64,000 nucleotides of DNA from Hymenobacter cyanobacteriorum (GCF_022631375.1 NZ_JALBGC010000002.1:620001-684000); one strand, 5' to 3'. Numbered from the stretch's first letter, positions 31,791-41,336 are shown. Notes: generated from the sequence alone by a model not told the origin. Translations and numbers: made by a program.

Positions 31791-32603
31791 GTGCAGCTTC
31801 CTTACGACCCCGCCAATTCGCCAATCCAGCAACCCACCAGCGCGCAGCTCGGGCTGGCGTTATCGGGCGGCGGGGCGCGGGGAATTGCGCACTTGGGCGT
31901 GCTAGCGGCACTCGACGAGCTGCAACTGCCCATTGGCCAGCTGGCCGGCGTGAGCTCGGGGGCTATTGCCAGCGTGTTTTACGCGGCGGGCTTTGCGCCG
32001 CGCGAAATTCTACGTTTGTTGCTGGCGACCAACGTGTTTCGGCTCACGCGGCCGGCGTTCAGCCGATTCGGGCTGTTGCATTTCGATGCGGTGGAGCAAC
32101 TGCTGGCCCGGCACCTGGGCACCACCCTCACCTTCGAGCAACTAAGCCGGCCGCTGACGCTGGTGGCCACCGATTTGATGGCGGGCGAGTCGGTGTACTT
32201 TCGCAGCGGGCCGTTGCTGCCGCCGTTGCTGGCCTCATCGGCGGTGCCCATTATTTACCGGCCGGTGGAATACCAGGGGCGGCAGCTGGTGGATGGCGGA
32301 CTGCTCAATAACCTGCCCGTAGAGCCGCTGCTGGGTCAGCCCAACCTGCGCGTGGTGGGCGTGCACTGCAACCCCATCAATACCGAAGCGCACATTCCAA
32401 CCTTTCGGCGGCTTATTGAGCGCACGCTGCACCTGGCCATCAATGCCAACACGGCGGCTCGCAAGGCCCAGTGCCACCTGCTGCTGGAGCCGCCCGAACT
32501 GCGCCACTACCGCCCGCTGGGCTACAAGCGCGGCCCCGAGCTGTTCGACATCGGCTACCGCTATACCATGAGCCAGGCGGCGGCACTGACGGCGCTTTTG
32601 TAG
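31791..32603 (+). CDS. Patatin-like phospholipase
   Basis: 270 aa with a GTG start at 31791. Patatin signature: GGGARGIAHLGVL oxyanion loop, nucleophile Ser in GVSSGAIAS, and the catalytic Asp in DGGLLNNLPVEPL. Cytoplasmic, probably hydrolysing phospholipids or acyl esters. The nearby acyltransferase (32721) suggests a lipid remodelling neighbourhood. Confidence 0.92.
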   Translation: MQLPYDPANSPIQQPTSAQLGLALSGGGARGIAHLGVLAALDELQLPIGQLAGVSSGAIASVFYAAGFAPREILRLLLATNVFRLTRPAFSRFGLLHFDAVEQLLARHLGTTLTFEQLSRPLTLVATDLMAGESVYFRSGPLLPPLLASSAVPIIYRPVEYQGRQLVDGGLLNNLPVEPLLGQPNLRVVGVHCNPINTEAHIPTFRRLIERTLHLAINANTAARKAQCHLLLEPPELRHYRPLGYKRGPELFDIGYRYTMSQAAALTALL

Positions 32604-32720
32604 CGACGGTATTCCCCGCCGTGGCGTGGCATTGGGTGCGGTATCCCATCTTTGTAGCCCGATTTGGCCGAATTAAGGCTGAATCCTGGTTTTCTTTCCC
32701 GCTAATTCCGTATTGCTTTC

Positions 32721-33293
32721 ATGACTCCCCGCGAAAAATCTCCTTTCTGGCATGCCATGGCCACGCTCGTTTTTAAAGTAGCCGGCTGGCACCTGGGCGA
32801 GATTCACAACCCGGACATCAAGAAAAGCATGATGATTGCGGCCCCGCACACCAGCAACTGGGACATCATCCTGGCCCGCGCAGCGTTTTACCTCATGGGC
32901 GTGCCCGTGCGCTTCACCGTGAAAAAGGAGTGGACCGAAAACTGGGCCATCGGCTGGCTGGTGAAGGCCATCGGTGGCCTGGCCGTGGACCGCAGCCGCA
33001 ACAACAGCCTCGTGGATGGCATGGTGAAGCTATTCGACGAGCACGAGGAACTGGTCATCCTCATCACCCCCGAAGGCACCCGGGCCTACCAGCCGCGCTG
33101 GCGCAAGGGCTACTACTTTGCCGCGCTGGGTGCGCACGTGCCCATCCGGCTGGGCTACCTCGATTACAAAGAGAAGGAAGCCGGCATTGGCGAGGCCGTG
33201 TGGCCAACCGGCGACTACGAGGCCGACGAAGCCAAAATCAAGGCCTTCTACCGCACCAAAACCGGACGTTTCCCCAGCCAGGGCGTGCGGTAA
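32721..33293 (+). CDS. PlsC-type 1-acylglycerol-3-phosphate acyltransferase
   Basis: 190 aa. The HX4D motif is HTSNWD, with FTVKKEW and the TPEGTRAY phosphate-binding motif. The short form lacks an N-terminal membrane span of typical PlsC but matches the small lysophospholipid acyltransferases common in this phylum. It may acylate lysophosphatidate or related lipids. A family E repeat follows the stop. Confidence 0.9.
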   Translation: MTPREKSPFWHAMATLVFKVAGWHLGEIHNPDIKKSMMIAAPHTSNWDIILARAAFYLMGVPVRFTVKKEWTENWAIGWLVKAIGGLAVDRSRNNSLVDGMVKLFDEHEELVILITPEGTRAYQPRWRKGYYFAALGAHVPIRLGYLDYKEKEAGIGEAVWPTGDYEADEAKIKAFYRTKTGRFPSQGVR

Positions 33294-33306
33294 ACGTTTA
33301 TTCCAA

Positions 33307-33390
33307 AAACGGTCATTCCGACGCAGGAGGAATCTGAGCGAACCCTGCAACGGGTTTATCCAGATTCCTCCTGCGTCGGAATGACCGTTT
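33307..33390. repeat. Inverted-repeat doublet, family E copy 2
   Basis: Perfect 30-bp arms (33307-33336 and 33361-33390) around a 24-bp spacer; core ATTCCGACGCAGGAGGAAT forms a hairpin within each arm. Confidence 0.93.
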
Positions 33391-33394
33391 GATG

Positions 33395-34690
33395 CTATAC
33401 CCGTGCGGCTACGGCCTGGGCCAGCCCCGAGGCTTTCTGCTGAACTTCAGCGTGTTCGCCGGCGTGCAACTTTACGCGGAAGAGGGTGCCTTCGCCTACT
33501 TCGCTTTCTACCTCAATCTGCCCGCCTTCGTGCTGCACGATGCGGTTGACGAGGAACAGGCCCACGCCGGTGCCCTCGCCCGCCAGCGGGTGGAAGCGCC
33601 GGAACAGGTGGAACAGCTCGTGGCCGTGCTGCGCCAGGTTCATGCCCAGGCCGTTGTCGGCTACTTCGAGCACGGGTGCGCCATCGGCCAGGTAAGCGCG
33701 CATGGCCACTTCGGGCCGCCGGCCGGGGTGGCGGTATTTGATGGCGTTGCTGAGCAAATTGAGCACGATGGTGCGCAGGTTACTCCGCACGTATTTCACC
33801 TCGGGTAAGGCACTGAAATCGGCATTGATGTGGGCTTCCACGGCCGTAATCTGGGGCCCGAGCGACTGAAGAACCTCCTGAAACAACGGCTTCAGCGCGA
33901 CTACCTCGGAAGTGGGCTCGCCCTGCTGGCGCTGCTCCTGCACCACGGCGGCCAGGTCGGTCACGGTGGTGGTGAGGCTGGTGAGCGAATCGTCGAACAG
34001 GCGCAGAATCACGGCTTCTTCGGGGTCCTGAAAGGAGGCCGAGCGGCACAGTTCCTCGAACAGGCCGCGCAGGTTGTTCACCGGCTGGCGCAGGTCGTGG
34101 CTGGCGGCGTACACGAAATTGTCGAGGTCTTGGTTGGTGCGGGCCAGCTGGCGGTTGCGGGCAATGGCAGCTTCGTTGGCGGCACTAAGCTGGCGGTTGC
34201 GTTCATCAAGCTCCTGCCGGGTGCGGGTGAGCTCGGCCAACGAGTCGCGCAGCTGGCGGTTGATGCCCTGCAGCTCCAGGTGGTAACGGCCTTCGTACTG
34301 CCGCCACTCGTTTTTCTCGATGGCGTGCCGCACGGTTTTGTTCAGCAGTTCGCGGTCAAACTGCTGTTTCACCAAGTAGTCGAGCGCGCCGCTGTTGAGG
34401 GCGCGCACGGCCAGGGCCTCGCTGCCGCCGCCGGTAATCATCACCACGCACAGCGCCTGCACGGGCACTATCTCGGCCAGATGGCCCAGCATGGCCAAGC
34501 CGTCGGTATCGGGCAGGTTATAATCGAGCAGCACGCAGTCGGGGCGCAGCTCCCGAAACCGGGCCAAACCCTCGGCCCCATCCGACGCTTCGTGAATCTC
34601 CAGCCGTTCCTGGCCCGGTTGGGTGCCCAGGAAACGCTGGTAGAGCATCCGGTCCTGCGGATTATCGTCAATGATTAAAATCTTCTTCAC
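33395..34690 (-). CDS. Receiver-histidine kinase protein of the phytochrome operon
   Basis: 431 aa. An N-terminal receiver domain (IIDDNPQDRM; phosphorylated Asp in LLDYNLPDTDG) is joined by a coiled coil (residues about 130-200) to a HisKA domain (phospho-His in ASHDLRQPVNN) and HATPase motifs (LLSNAIKYRHPG, DNGLGMN, GEGTGVGLFLV). The order is reversed from classical hybrid kinases. It is the last gene after bphO-bphP and the receiver gene, suggesting a phosphorelay taking input from light. Confidence 0.9.
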   Translation of the reverse strand: MKKILIIDDNPQDRMLYQRFLGTQPGQERLEIHEASDGAEGLARFRELRPDCVLLDYNLPDTDGLAMLGHLAEIVPVQALCVVMITGGGSEALAVRALNSGALDYLVKQQFDRELLNKTVRHAIEKNEWRQYEGRYHLELQGINRQLRDSLAELTRTRQELDERNRQLSAANEAAIARNRQLARTNQDLDNFVYAASHDLRQPVNNLRGLFEELCRSASFQDPEEAVILRLFDDSLTSLTTTVTDLAAVVQEQRQQGEPTSEVVALKPLFQEVLQSLGPQITAVEAHINADFSALPEVKYVRSNLRTIVLNLLSNAIKYRHPGRRPEVAMRAYLADGAPVLEVADNGLGMNLAQHGHELFHLFRRFHPLAGEGTGVGLFLVNRIVQHEGGQIEVESEVGEGTLFRVKLHAGEHAEVQQKASGLAQAVAARV

Positions 34691-34725
34691 GCAAAATGGC
34701 GCTAAGGCAACGGGGAAAGCGCAGG

Positions 34726-35169
34726 CTAGTTCAGGTTCGGCAACTCGTTTGAGTCCAGCCAGTAACGTACAATCAGGCGCACTTTTTCTTCCAGCGCCAG
34801 GTAGTCTACCGGCTTGGTCATGTAGCTGTTAGCCCCCAAGCGGTAACATTCCTCGATGTCCTTGGAGTTGGATGAGGTGGTGAAGATGATGACCGGAATC
34901 TGGTTGAGTTTGGGGTCGTGCTTGAGCGTGCCGAGCACGGTGCGGCCATCGGTGCCGGGCATGTTCAGGTCGAGCAGGATGATGGCGGGCAGGGTGGAGG
35001 GCCAGTTGGGCAGCGCGCCGTACCCCTGCAGGTAATTAAGGGCCTGGTCGCCGTCTTCGCAGCGGAAAACGGGGTTTTGCAACGCGTGCTTGCGGAAGGC
35101 CCGGCCCAGGGCCGTGAAGTCTTCGGTGCTGTCTTCGACAACAAGAACGGGTTTGAGAGAGGAATTCAC
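34726..35169 (-). CDS. Single-domain response regulator of the phytochrome kinase
   Basis: 147 aa. Acidic pocket VVEDSTED, phospho-acceptor Asp in LLDLNMPGTDG, conserved Thr in IFTTSSN and Lys in MTKPVD: the Rcp1-like pattern of phytochrome response regulators. It has a GTG start directly after the bphP stop (no gap), so translation is probably coupled. No output domain is present. Confidence 0.92.
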   Translation of the reverse strand: MNSSLKPVLVVEDSTEDFTALGRAFRKHALQNPVFRCEDGDQALNYLQGYGALPNWPSTLPAIILLDLNMPGTDGRTVLGTLKHDPKLNQIPVIIFTTSSNSKDIEECYRLGANSYMTKPVDYLALEEKVRLIVRYWLDSNELPNLN

Positions 35170-37488
35170 TTACAGCAATTTTGGAACGGTAAAATAGAAC
35201 GTAGCACCCTGGCCCGGCTCTGATTCGACCCACAGCTCGCCGCCGTGCTTTTCCACCATCTTCTTGACGATGGCCAGCCCGGCCCCGGTGCCGCCTCCGT
35301 ATTTATCCTGACTGTGCAGGCGCTTAAAAATCCGGAAGATGCTCTCGTGGTGCTTCGAATCGATGCCAATGCCGTTGTCTTTCACATACAGCACTTCAAA
35401 TAGAGAGGTGTCGACCGGCCGGTGATACGTAGGCTGACCGGTCGGCGCCACGCCGATTTCTACGTACCTCGCCGCCTTAGTGTTGTACTTCATGGCGTTG
35501 GTGAGCAAATTATTGAACACTTCGCTCATGCGCACGGGGTCGCAGCGCAGCGTGGGCAGCGGCGCGGGCACTTCCACGGTCGTATTGGTTTCCTGAATGC
35601 GGGGGCTGAGCAGGTCGAGCACCTCGGCCAGCACCTGGTTCAGGTCGGTGGGCTGCAGCTGCAGCTCCTGGCGGCCCACGCGCGAAATCTGGAGCAAGGA
35701 CTCGATGAGGGCCTCCATGCGCTGGCTGAGGCGCACGAGGGTTTGCAGCTTGCTCACGCCGTCGGCGTCGAGCTTATCGGCGTAATCTTCCAGCAAAAAC
35801 AGCGAGTAGTTGTGGATGCCGCGCAGGGGCTCCTTGAGGTCGTGCGAGGCCACGTAGGCGAACGAATCCAGCTCGTCGTTGCTGCGCTCGAGCTCGATGT
35901 TGAGGGCCGTGAGGCCGCGGGCGCGGGCTTGCAGCTCGTTGAAAATCTTCAGCCGCACGTCGGAGATAAACAGGCGGATGTCGCGGGCGGCGGCAATTTC
36001 CATGGGCTGCCAGGGCACGGCAGTATCCTCCACGGTTTCCTTCCAGGCCTCGAAGGACTGGCGCGGCGAGAGAAAAATCTGACCGTCGACGGTGGTCTGG
36101 TTTTTCTCGTTGCGGCCGGCCCAGGTCACGGTCTGCAGCTGCTCGGGGCGGAACCAGAAGATGTATTCGCTGGGCGCCTGGGCCAGCCGGATGGCAATAA
36201 TGCCGCTGGCCGTGCCCCGAATGGCGCGTCCGGCCGGGTTGAGCTGGGCGTAGGAATCGGTGTAAAAAACCTCCTCATCGGGCGCGAACTCGCGCAGCCA
36301 GGCCACCAGCTCGGTGAGCTGTTCGGGGTTGGGCGTATGGCCCAGTTGAATGATGTCGCCGTCGAAGCAAATGGCTGCCCCGCCGCAGTCGAACACGTCG
36401 AGCAGCGTGGGCGTAAAGCGGTACAGCCCGTCCACGAAGTTGAGCTGGGTGCCCACCTGCTCGAACAGGCGCGTCTGGGTTTGGGCAATGTGCTGGCGGT
36501 AGGCCAGCTCGTCGTACTGCTGCTTGGTTTTGAGCAGCGCCGACACGGTTTTGCCCAGAAACTGGCACAAATCGCGCAGCTCGTAGCTCACCAGGCGCGG
36601 GCTCTGGTGGTGGCAGGTAATCATGCCCCACAGCTTGCCATCCTCGATGAGCGAGATGGTCATGGTGGCCTGCGAGCCCAGGTTGTGCAGGTACTGGATG
36701 TGGATGGGCGACACGCTCCGCAGCACCGAATAGGTCATGTCGGGCGGGCGGTTGGTGACGGGGTGCTTGGCGGGCACCAGCGGCACGGGCACGTACGAAG
36801 CGTCGGCAATAAAGCGCAGCCAGTTTTTGAGGTACATGGCCCGGGCCTGCTTCGGAATGTCGGTGGCCGGGTAGTGCATGCCCAGCCAGGTGGGCAGGTC
36901 TTCGCGCACATCCTCGGCCACCACTTCGCCGCTGTCGTCGGGCGCGAAGCGGTACACGGCCACGCGGTCGAAGCCGGTGAGGGCGCGCACCTGGGTGGCG
37001 GCTACCCGGCACATTTCCAGGGTGGTGGTGGCGCTGAGCAGGCTGCCCATGGCCAGGTTGAGGGTGGGCAGGTCGAAGGCGCTGACGCTGTTGTCGGCCA
37101 CGGGCTCGCCCTCTACCCACAGCAAGTCGTCGTAGCGGTGCAGGATGAGCTTGAAATAGGGCCGGTTCAGCACGCGCTCGAGGCGCACGCCCAGCAGGCG
37201 GCCCTGCTCGGTGATGCTGGGCCAGAGGCGCTCGACTTCGAGCAACTGCTCAGGCTCCATAAGGCGGCCCAGGCCGGTGCCTACCAGGTCTTCGGGGGCA
37301 ATGCCGAGCAGGTCTTTGGTGTTGGCGCTGGCCATTACCACCTGCCGCGTTTGCTCATCGAGGCACAGCAGAAAGCCGTAGGGCTGGATGAGGCCGGGAA
37401 TGTGAATGGGCTCCCGGTCGCAGTTGTTGAGGTCGATGGGCTGGCCCACCAGCGTTTCGTCGGATAGTTTTACTCCTGAATAAGCCAT
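35170..37488 (-). CDS. bphP: Bacteriophytochrome histidine kinase
   Basis: 772 aa from the ATG at 37488, which overlaps the end of the heme oxygenase gene by 19 bp. The chromophore Cys is in NNCDREPIHIPG near residue 21 (PAS), the GAF domain has PATDIPKQAR (the PxSDIP-type motif), then a PHY domain, HisKA (SHDLKEPLRGIHN) and HATPase (NLLTNAMKYN, DNGIGID, GTGAGLAI). This is the complete biliverdin-binding red/far-red sensor architecture. The chromophore is made by the adjacent bphO. Output goes to the two receiver genes downstream. Confidence 0.96.
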   Translation of the reverse strand: MAYSGVKLSDETLVGQPIDLNNCDREPIHIPGLIQPYGFLLCLDEQTRQVVMASANTKDLLGIAPEDLVGTGLGRLMEPEQLLEVERLWPSITEQGRLLGVRLERVLNRPYFKLILHRYDDLLWVEGEPVADNSVSAFDLPTLNLAMGSLLSATTTLEMCRVAATQVRALTGFDRVAVYRFAPDDSGEVVAEDVREDLPTWLGMHYPATDIPKQARAMYLKNWLRFIADASYVPVPLVPAKHPVTNRPPDMTYSVLRSVSPIHIQYLHNLGSQATMTISLIEDGKLWGMITCHHQSPRLVSYELRDLCQFLGKTVSALLKTKQQYDELAYRQHIAQTQTRLFEQVGTQLNFVDGLYRFTPTLLDVFDCGGAAICFDGDIIQLGHTPNPEQLTELVAWLREFAPDEEVFYTDSYAQLNPAGRAIRGTASGIIAIRLAQAPSEYIFWFRPEQLQTVTWAGRNEKNQTTVDGQIFLSPRQSFEAWKETVEDTAVPWQPMEIAAARDIRLFISDVRLKIFNELQARARGLTALNIELERSNDELDSFAYVASHDLKEPLRGIHNYSLFLLEDYADKLDADGVSKLQTLVRLSQRMEALIESLLQISRVGRQELQLQPTDLNQVLAEVLDLLSPRIQETNTTVEVPAPLPTLRCDPVRMSEVFNNLLTNAMKYNTKAARYVEIGVAPTGQPTYHRPVDTSLFEVLYVKDNGIGIDSKHHESIFRIFKRLHSQDKYGGGTGAGLAIVKKMVEKHGGELWVESEPGQGATFYFTVPKLL

Positions 37489-38099
37489 GCGGCGAGGGTT
37501 TGGAACGTGAGAATGGCCGAGGCCACGATGGCATCGGCGTCTTCCGAAGCGGCGGCTGCTTCGAGCAGCTGGCCAAACTGCTTCCAGAGCGGCCCGGTGC
37601 GCTCGGCCCGGCTCGCGAAGAAGGTGCGGCCGTCGATGCCGGCGGCGGCCAGTTGGCGGGCAATTACCTGCCCGCCCAGGGTCGAGCCTTCGAGCACGTA
37701 CATGGCGCCCAGCAGCTGGGCGCGGGTTTCGAGCGGCGGCAGGGCGGGGCACAGCGGCGGCTCGGCCGGGTAGCCCAGCCGGGCCAGGTCTTCGAGAATG
37801 AAATGGGCGCGGTAACGCTGCTCCAGCTGCCAGTCGGGGCCGAAAGCGGGCGCGTGCCGGCGTAGTGCCGCCTCGTAAGGCTGCACGAAGCCGTACATGC
37901 GGGCCAGAAACTGCGCCGTTTCGGCAGCGGTGACGCGGCCGGCCGTCAGGGCCTGGTTGAAGGCGTTGGCTTCGACGGAATCGTGGTAAGGTCTGGTTTC
38001 GAGGCGCAGACGCGGCAGCAGGGCCGGGCTTTCGGCCGGCGTTGCGGTGGGTGGTTGCGGGGAGTTCAAGCTACGAAAATAGGGCAGGAAGCTCAACAA
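37470..38099 (-). CDS. bphO: Biliverdin-producing heme oxygenase
   Basis: 209 aa as read from a TTG at 38099; another TTG at 38069 fits better with a TATTTTCG box at 38074-38081, so the start is uncertain. The N-terminal LRLETRPYHDSVE holds the likely heme-ligand His; GSTLGGQVIARQL is the distal-helix Gly motif. It opens heme to biliverdin, the chromophore for BphP, whose gene overlaps its end. First gene of the light-sensing operon. Confidence 0.9.
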   Translation of the reverse strand: MLSFLPYFRSLNSPQPPTATPAESPALLPRLRLETRPYHDSVEANAFNQALTAGRVTAAETAQFLARMYGFVQPYEAALRRHAPAFGPDWQLEQRYRAHFILEDLARLGYPAEPPLCPALPPLETRAQLLGAMYVLEGSTLGGQVIARQLAAAGIDGRTFFASRAERTGPLWKQFGQLLEAAAASEDADAIVASAILTFQTLAAWLIQE

Positions 38100-38111
38100 A
38101 TGCGCTTTCAG

Positions 38112-38774
38112 TTAGTCCTGGGTCAGCGCGTAGCTCACCAGGTTGGCGCCCATGCGCAGGGCGGCATCGTGCGTGGCGGGCGAGTCTTCGGGGTAGGTGC
38201 CCACGTCTTCCCAGCCGTTGCCGAGGTCGCACTCATACGTATAGAAGCACACCAAACGGCCCTTATACAGCAGGCCGAAGCCCTGGGCGCGCTTGCCGTC
38301 ATGCTCGTGCACTTTGGGCAAGCCCCTTGGGAACTGGTATTTCTGGTGGTAGATGGGGTGCGAGAAGGGCAGCTCCACGAACTCCAGCTCGGGAAACACC
38401 TTCTTCATCTCGGGCCGGATAAACTTGTCGAGCCCGTAATTATCGTCGATGTGCAGGAAGCCGCCGCCGGTGAGGTAGCGGCGCAGGTTGCGCGCTTCGG
38501 CGTCGGTGAAGCTCACGTTGCCGTGCCCGGTCATGTGAATGAAGGGGTAGGAGAGCAGCTCGGGCGCGTCGAGCTCCACGGTGGCTTCGTCGGGCGCAAT
38601 GTTGGTTTTCAGGCTCTGATTGCAGAACTGAATGAGGTTGGGCAGCGAGGTCTTGTTGGCGTACCAGTCGCCGCCGCCGCCGTAGTGCAGCTTGGCGATG
38701 CGGAAGCTGGGCGCGGGCGCCGCCGCCGTGAGGGTGAGCAGCAGCGCGAGGGAGAAAAACAGGGATTTGAACAT
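38112..38774 (-). CDS. DUF4159 exported protein
   Basis: 220 aa from the ATG at 38774, which opens a signal peptide (MFKSLFFSLALLLTLTAAAP). DUF4159 hallmarks: RIAKLHYGGGGDWYANKTSL, HMTGHGNVSFTDAE, RRYLTGGGFLHIDDNYGLD and THDAALRMGANLVSYALTQ. It resembles periplasmic glutamine amidotransferase-like or ThuA-like folds. Function is unknown; widely conserved in Bacteroidota. Confidence 0.88.
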   Translation of the reverse strand: MFKSLFFSLALLLTLTAAAPAPSFRIAKLHYGGGGDWYANKTSLPNLIQFCNQSLKTNIAPDEATVELDAPELLSYPFIHMTGHGNVSFTDAEARNLRRYLTGGGFLHIDDNYGLDKFIRPEMKKVFPELEFVELPFSHPIYHQKYQFPRGLPKVHEHDGKRAQGFGLLYKGRLVCFYTYECDLGNGWEDVGTYPEDSPATHDAALRMGANLVSYALTQD

Positions 38775-38880
38775 AAGAGTAGGAACGGGCAGACGGGACC
38801 CGCCAAGCTTGGTAATGGCAGGCCGGGCCGGAAAGTTCGGGCTGGATGGCCGTAGCACAGGCTGGTTTGGCCAAGCGCTG

Positions 38881-38909
38881 TTGCAAAGTAGTTCCGGGTT
38901 GTTACTTCG
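38881..38909 (+). promoter_or_regulatory. Putative promoter of the Crp-like gene
   Basis: TTG (38881) and TACTTCG (38903) are 19 bp apart, near the Bacteroidota -33/-7 spacing, and sit 29 bp before the ATG at 38938. Confidence 0.4.
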
Positions 38910-38937
38910 TGGCTCGTCTGCTCGCCCATCACAGCCA

Positions 38938-39519
38938 ATGTCCAACGTTCTGCTCCAGCAATTTTTGCAAAGTACTGGCGCTATCAGCGCCGCGCAGGCA
39001 GCAGAAATTGCTACCTGCTTCCAGCCCCGGAAAATTGCCCGCCACCAGTTGCTGCTGGAAGCCGGGCAGGTGAGCGACACGTACTTTTTCCTCACGCAGG
39101 GCCTGTTGCGTGCCTTTGCCCTCGACCCCGACGGCACCGAAGTCACGACCGGGCTGGCCGGCCCGGGGCAGGTGGTGTTTGAAGTAGCGTCGTTTTTCAA
39201 TCGCACGCCGTCGCTCGAATACATTCAGGCCCTCACCGACTGCGAGGGCTGGTGCTTGAGCTACCGGCAGCTTAATGAGCTGTTTCATGCGCGCCCCGAG
39301 TTCCGGGAGTTTGGGCGCGGGATATTGGTGCGGGGCTTTGCCGCGCTCAAGGCCCGCATGCTGGCCACTATCACCGAGTCGGCTTCGGCACGCTACGATA
39401 AGCTGCTGCGGGCGCATCCCGAGTTGCTGCTGCACGTGCCCTTAAAATATATTGCCTCCTATCTGGGTATCACCGATTCTTCCCTGAGCCGGATTCGCAA
39501 AGCCGACGGCAAGAAATAA
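38938..39519 (+). CDS. Crp/Fnr-family cyclic-nucleotide-domain protein
   Basis: 193 aa from the ATG at 38938; longer readings run into the DUF4159 leader. A cyclic nucleotide-binding-like beta barrel (QLLLEAGQVSDTYFFLTQG; VVFEVASFFNRTPS) and a C-terminal helix-turn-helix (LKYIASYLGITDSSLSRIRK). The cNMP-binding Arg motif is degenerate, as in many Bacteroidota Crp-like proteins, so ligand binding is doubtful. Probable transcription factor. Confidence 0.88.
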   Translation: MSNVLLQQFLQSTGAISAAQAAEIATCFQPRKIARHQLLLEAGQVSDTYFFLTQGLLRAFALDPDGTEVTTGLAGPGQVVFEVASFFNRTPSLEYIQALTDCEGWCLSYRQLNELFHARPEFREFGRGILVRGFAALKARMLATITESASARYDKLLRAHPELLLHVPLKYIASYLGITDSSLSRIRKADGKK

Positions 39520-39612
39520 GTCGCGGGCCGCCATTTCTTGCCAAATGGCAAGCGGCGCATTCGAGCCAACGGGTTGTTTTGTAGCATCAATTCGCTGCCA
39601 ACCCCAACCCCT

Positions 39613-40326
39613 ATGGAAACCCTGCCGCTGGTGCTGCCTCTCGCATTCATCCTCACTACGGCCCTCGCGGTTGGGCTGTTTTACACGGCCGCGCGGCGCT
39701 CGGGGCGCGTGCTGGCCGTGCTGCTGGGGTGGCTGCTGCTGCAAGGGGGCATCGGGTTGAGCGGGTTCTACACCGTCAGCAATACGATGCCGCCGCGGCT
39801 GGCGCTGCTGCTCGGGCCGCCGCTGCTGGCCATTGCGCTGCTGCTGGCCACCCGGGCCGGCCGCCGCTTTCTCGACGGTCTGCGCCTTGAGGTGCTGACG
39901 CTGTTGCACATCGTGCGCGTCCCGGTCGAGCTGGTGCTGTTCGGTTTGTACCTGCACCACGCCGTGCCGCGGCTAATGACCTTCGAAGGCCGTAATTTAG
40001 ATATCCTGGCAGGCCTCACGGCACCGGTGATTTACTTTTTGGCCTTCCGGCAGCAGTGGCTGGGCCGGCGCGGGCTGCTGGTGTGGAATGTACTGGGTTT
40101 GATTTCGCTGCTGAATATTGTGGTGAATGCGGTGTTGTCGGTGCCCACGCCGGTGCAGCAGTTCGGTTTCGAACAGCCTAACGTGGCCATCTTACATTTT
40201 CCGTTTGTATGGTTGCCGGGCGTGGTGGTGCCGCTGGTGCTGCTGGCGCACGTCACGGCCATTCGGCGGCTGTGGGCCAGCCACGCTGAATTGGCTCAGG
40301 CATCTGCAGGCGCGAAGTTGCCGTAG
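39613..40326 (+). CDS. Integral membrane protein, about 7 helices
   Basis: 237 aa from the ATG at 39613. Seven hydrophobic segments (starting LPLVLPLAFILTTALAVGLF) separated by short polar loops. No signature motif is recognised. It lies 65 bp before the CDF transporter gene and 94 bp after the Crp-like gene, on the same strand as both, so the three may be co-regulated. Confidence 0.75.
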   Translation: METLPLVLPLAFILTTALAVGLFYTAARRSGRVLAVLLGWLLLQGGIGLSGFYTVSNTMPPRLALLLGPPLLAIALLLATRAGRRFLDGLRLEVLTLLHIVRVPVELVLFGLYLHHAVPRLMTFEGRNLDILAGLTAPVIYFLAFRQQWLGRRGLLVWNVLGLISLLNIVVNAVLSVPTPVQQFGFEQPNVAILHFPFVWLPGVVVPLVLLAHVTAIRRLWASHAELAQASAGAKLP

Positions 40327-40390
40327 TAGCGGCAGGTGCGGCCGTGGCGCTGTGCCCCGCCGGACTCCGGCAAAATCCCCATTCCGCCTG

Positions 40391-41284
40391 ATGCCAGCTG
40401 CTCCCGCTACAACGCTCACCAACCACGAAACGGCCGTAAAGGCCACCTATTTCAGCATTGCCGGCAACGCCAGTCTGGCCCTGATAAAGGGCGCGGCCGG
40501 TTTTTTCGGCAATTCCTACGCCCTCGTGGCCGATGCTATTGAATCAACGGCCGACATCTTCGCCTCTATTCTGGTGCTGCTGGGCCTGAAATACGCCAAC
40601 CGCCCCGCCGACGACAACCACCCCTACGGCCACGGCCGCATCGAGCCGCTGGTCACGTTTCTGGTGGTGGGCTTTCTAATTACCTCGGCTACCATAATCG
40701 CCTACGAGAGCATTCAGAACATCGGCATGCCCCACGACCTGCCCCGGGCCTGGACGCTCATCGTGCTTGGCGGCATCATCGTCTGGAAGGAAACCTCCTT
40801 TCGAATGGTGATGAAGCGCGCCGAAGAAACCAACAGCTCTTCGCTGAAGGCCGATGCCTGGCACCACCGCAGCGACGCCATCACGTCGGTAGCCGCTTTC
40901 ATCGGCATTTCCATCGCGCTGTTCATGGGCAAAGGTTACGAGTCGGCCGACGACTGGGCGGCGCTGTTTGCCGCCGGCCTCATCTTCTACAACAGCTACC
41001 ACATCTTCCGGCCGGCCCTGGGCGAAATTCTCGACGAGCATTTATATGATGATTTGGTGGTGGAAATTCGCCAGGTGGCCGGCACCGTGCCGGGCGTGCG
41101 CGGCACCGAAAAATGCCTTGTGCGCAAAGCCGGCATGCAGTATCACGTCGACCTGCATGCGCTGGTGAGCGGTGACATCAGCGTGCGCGAGGGCCACGAG
41201 ATAGCGCATCAATTGAAGGATACGCTGCTGCGCGAATTGCCGCAGCTCGGCAATGTGCTCATTCACGTGGAGCCGGCGGGCTAA
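40391..41284 (+). CDS. Cation diffusion facilitator (CDF) metal transporter
   Basis: 297 aa from the ATG at 40391. CDF features: FFGNSYALVADAIESTADIF (metal site in helix 2), DDNHPYGHGRIEPLVTF, and the helix 5 site ADAWHHRSDAITSV. About six transmembrane helices and a C-terminal regulatory domain with metal-binding His (HVDLHALVSGDISVREGHEI). Exports Zn2+, Fe2+ or Mn2+; the exact metal is not clear from sequence. Confidence 0.93.
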   Translation: MPAAPATTLTNHETAVKATYFSIAGNASLALIKGAAGFFGNSYALVADAIESTADIFASILVLLGLKYANRPADDNHPYGHGRIEPLVTFLVVGFLITSATIIAYESIQNIGMPHDLPRAWTLIVLGGIIVWKETSFRMVMKRAEETNSSSLKADAWHHRSDAITSVAAFIGISIALFMGKGYESADDWAALFAAGLIFYNSYHIFRPALGEILDEHLYDDLVVEIRQVAGTVPGVRGTEKCLVRKAGMQYHVDLHALVSGDISVREGHEIAHQLKDTLLRELPQLGNVLIHVEPAG

Positions 41285-41336
41285 GGCGAAAAGGGCACGT
41301 AGTATCTTGCTTGCGTCCGATTCTACCGTCTGCCAT

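Noticed and set aside
32603..32640. GACGG...CCGTGG hairpin after the patatin gene as another repeat family
   Set aside because: Only one short stem, no facing partner was found.
35422..37467. 681-aa plus-strand ORF opposite bphP
   Set aside because: Antisense open frame caused by high GC at codon third positions; bphP has complete domain motifs.
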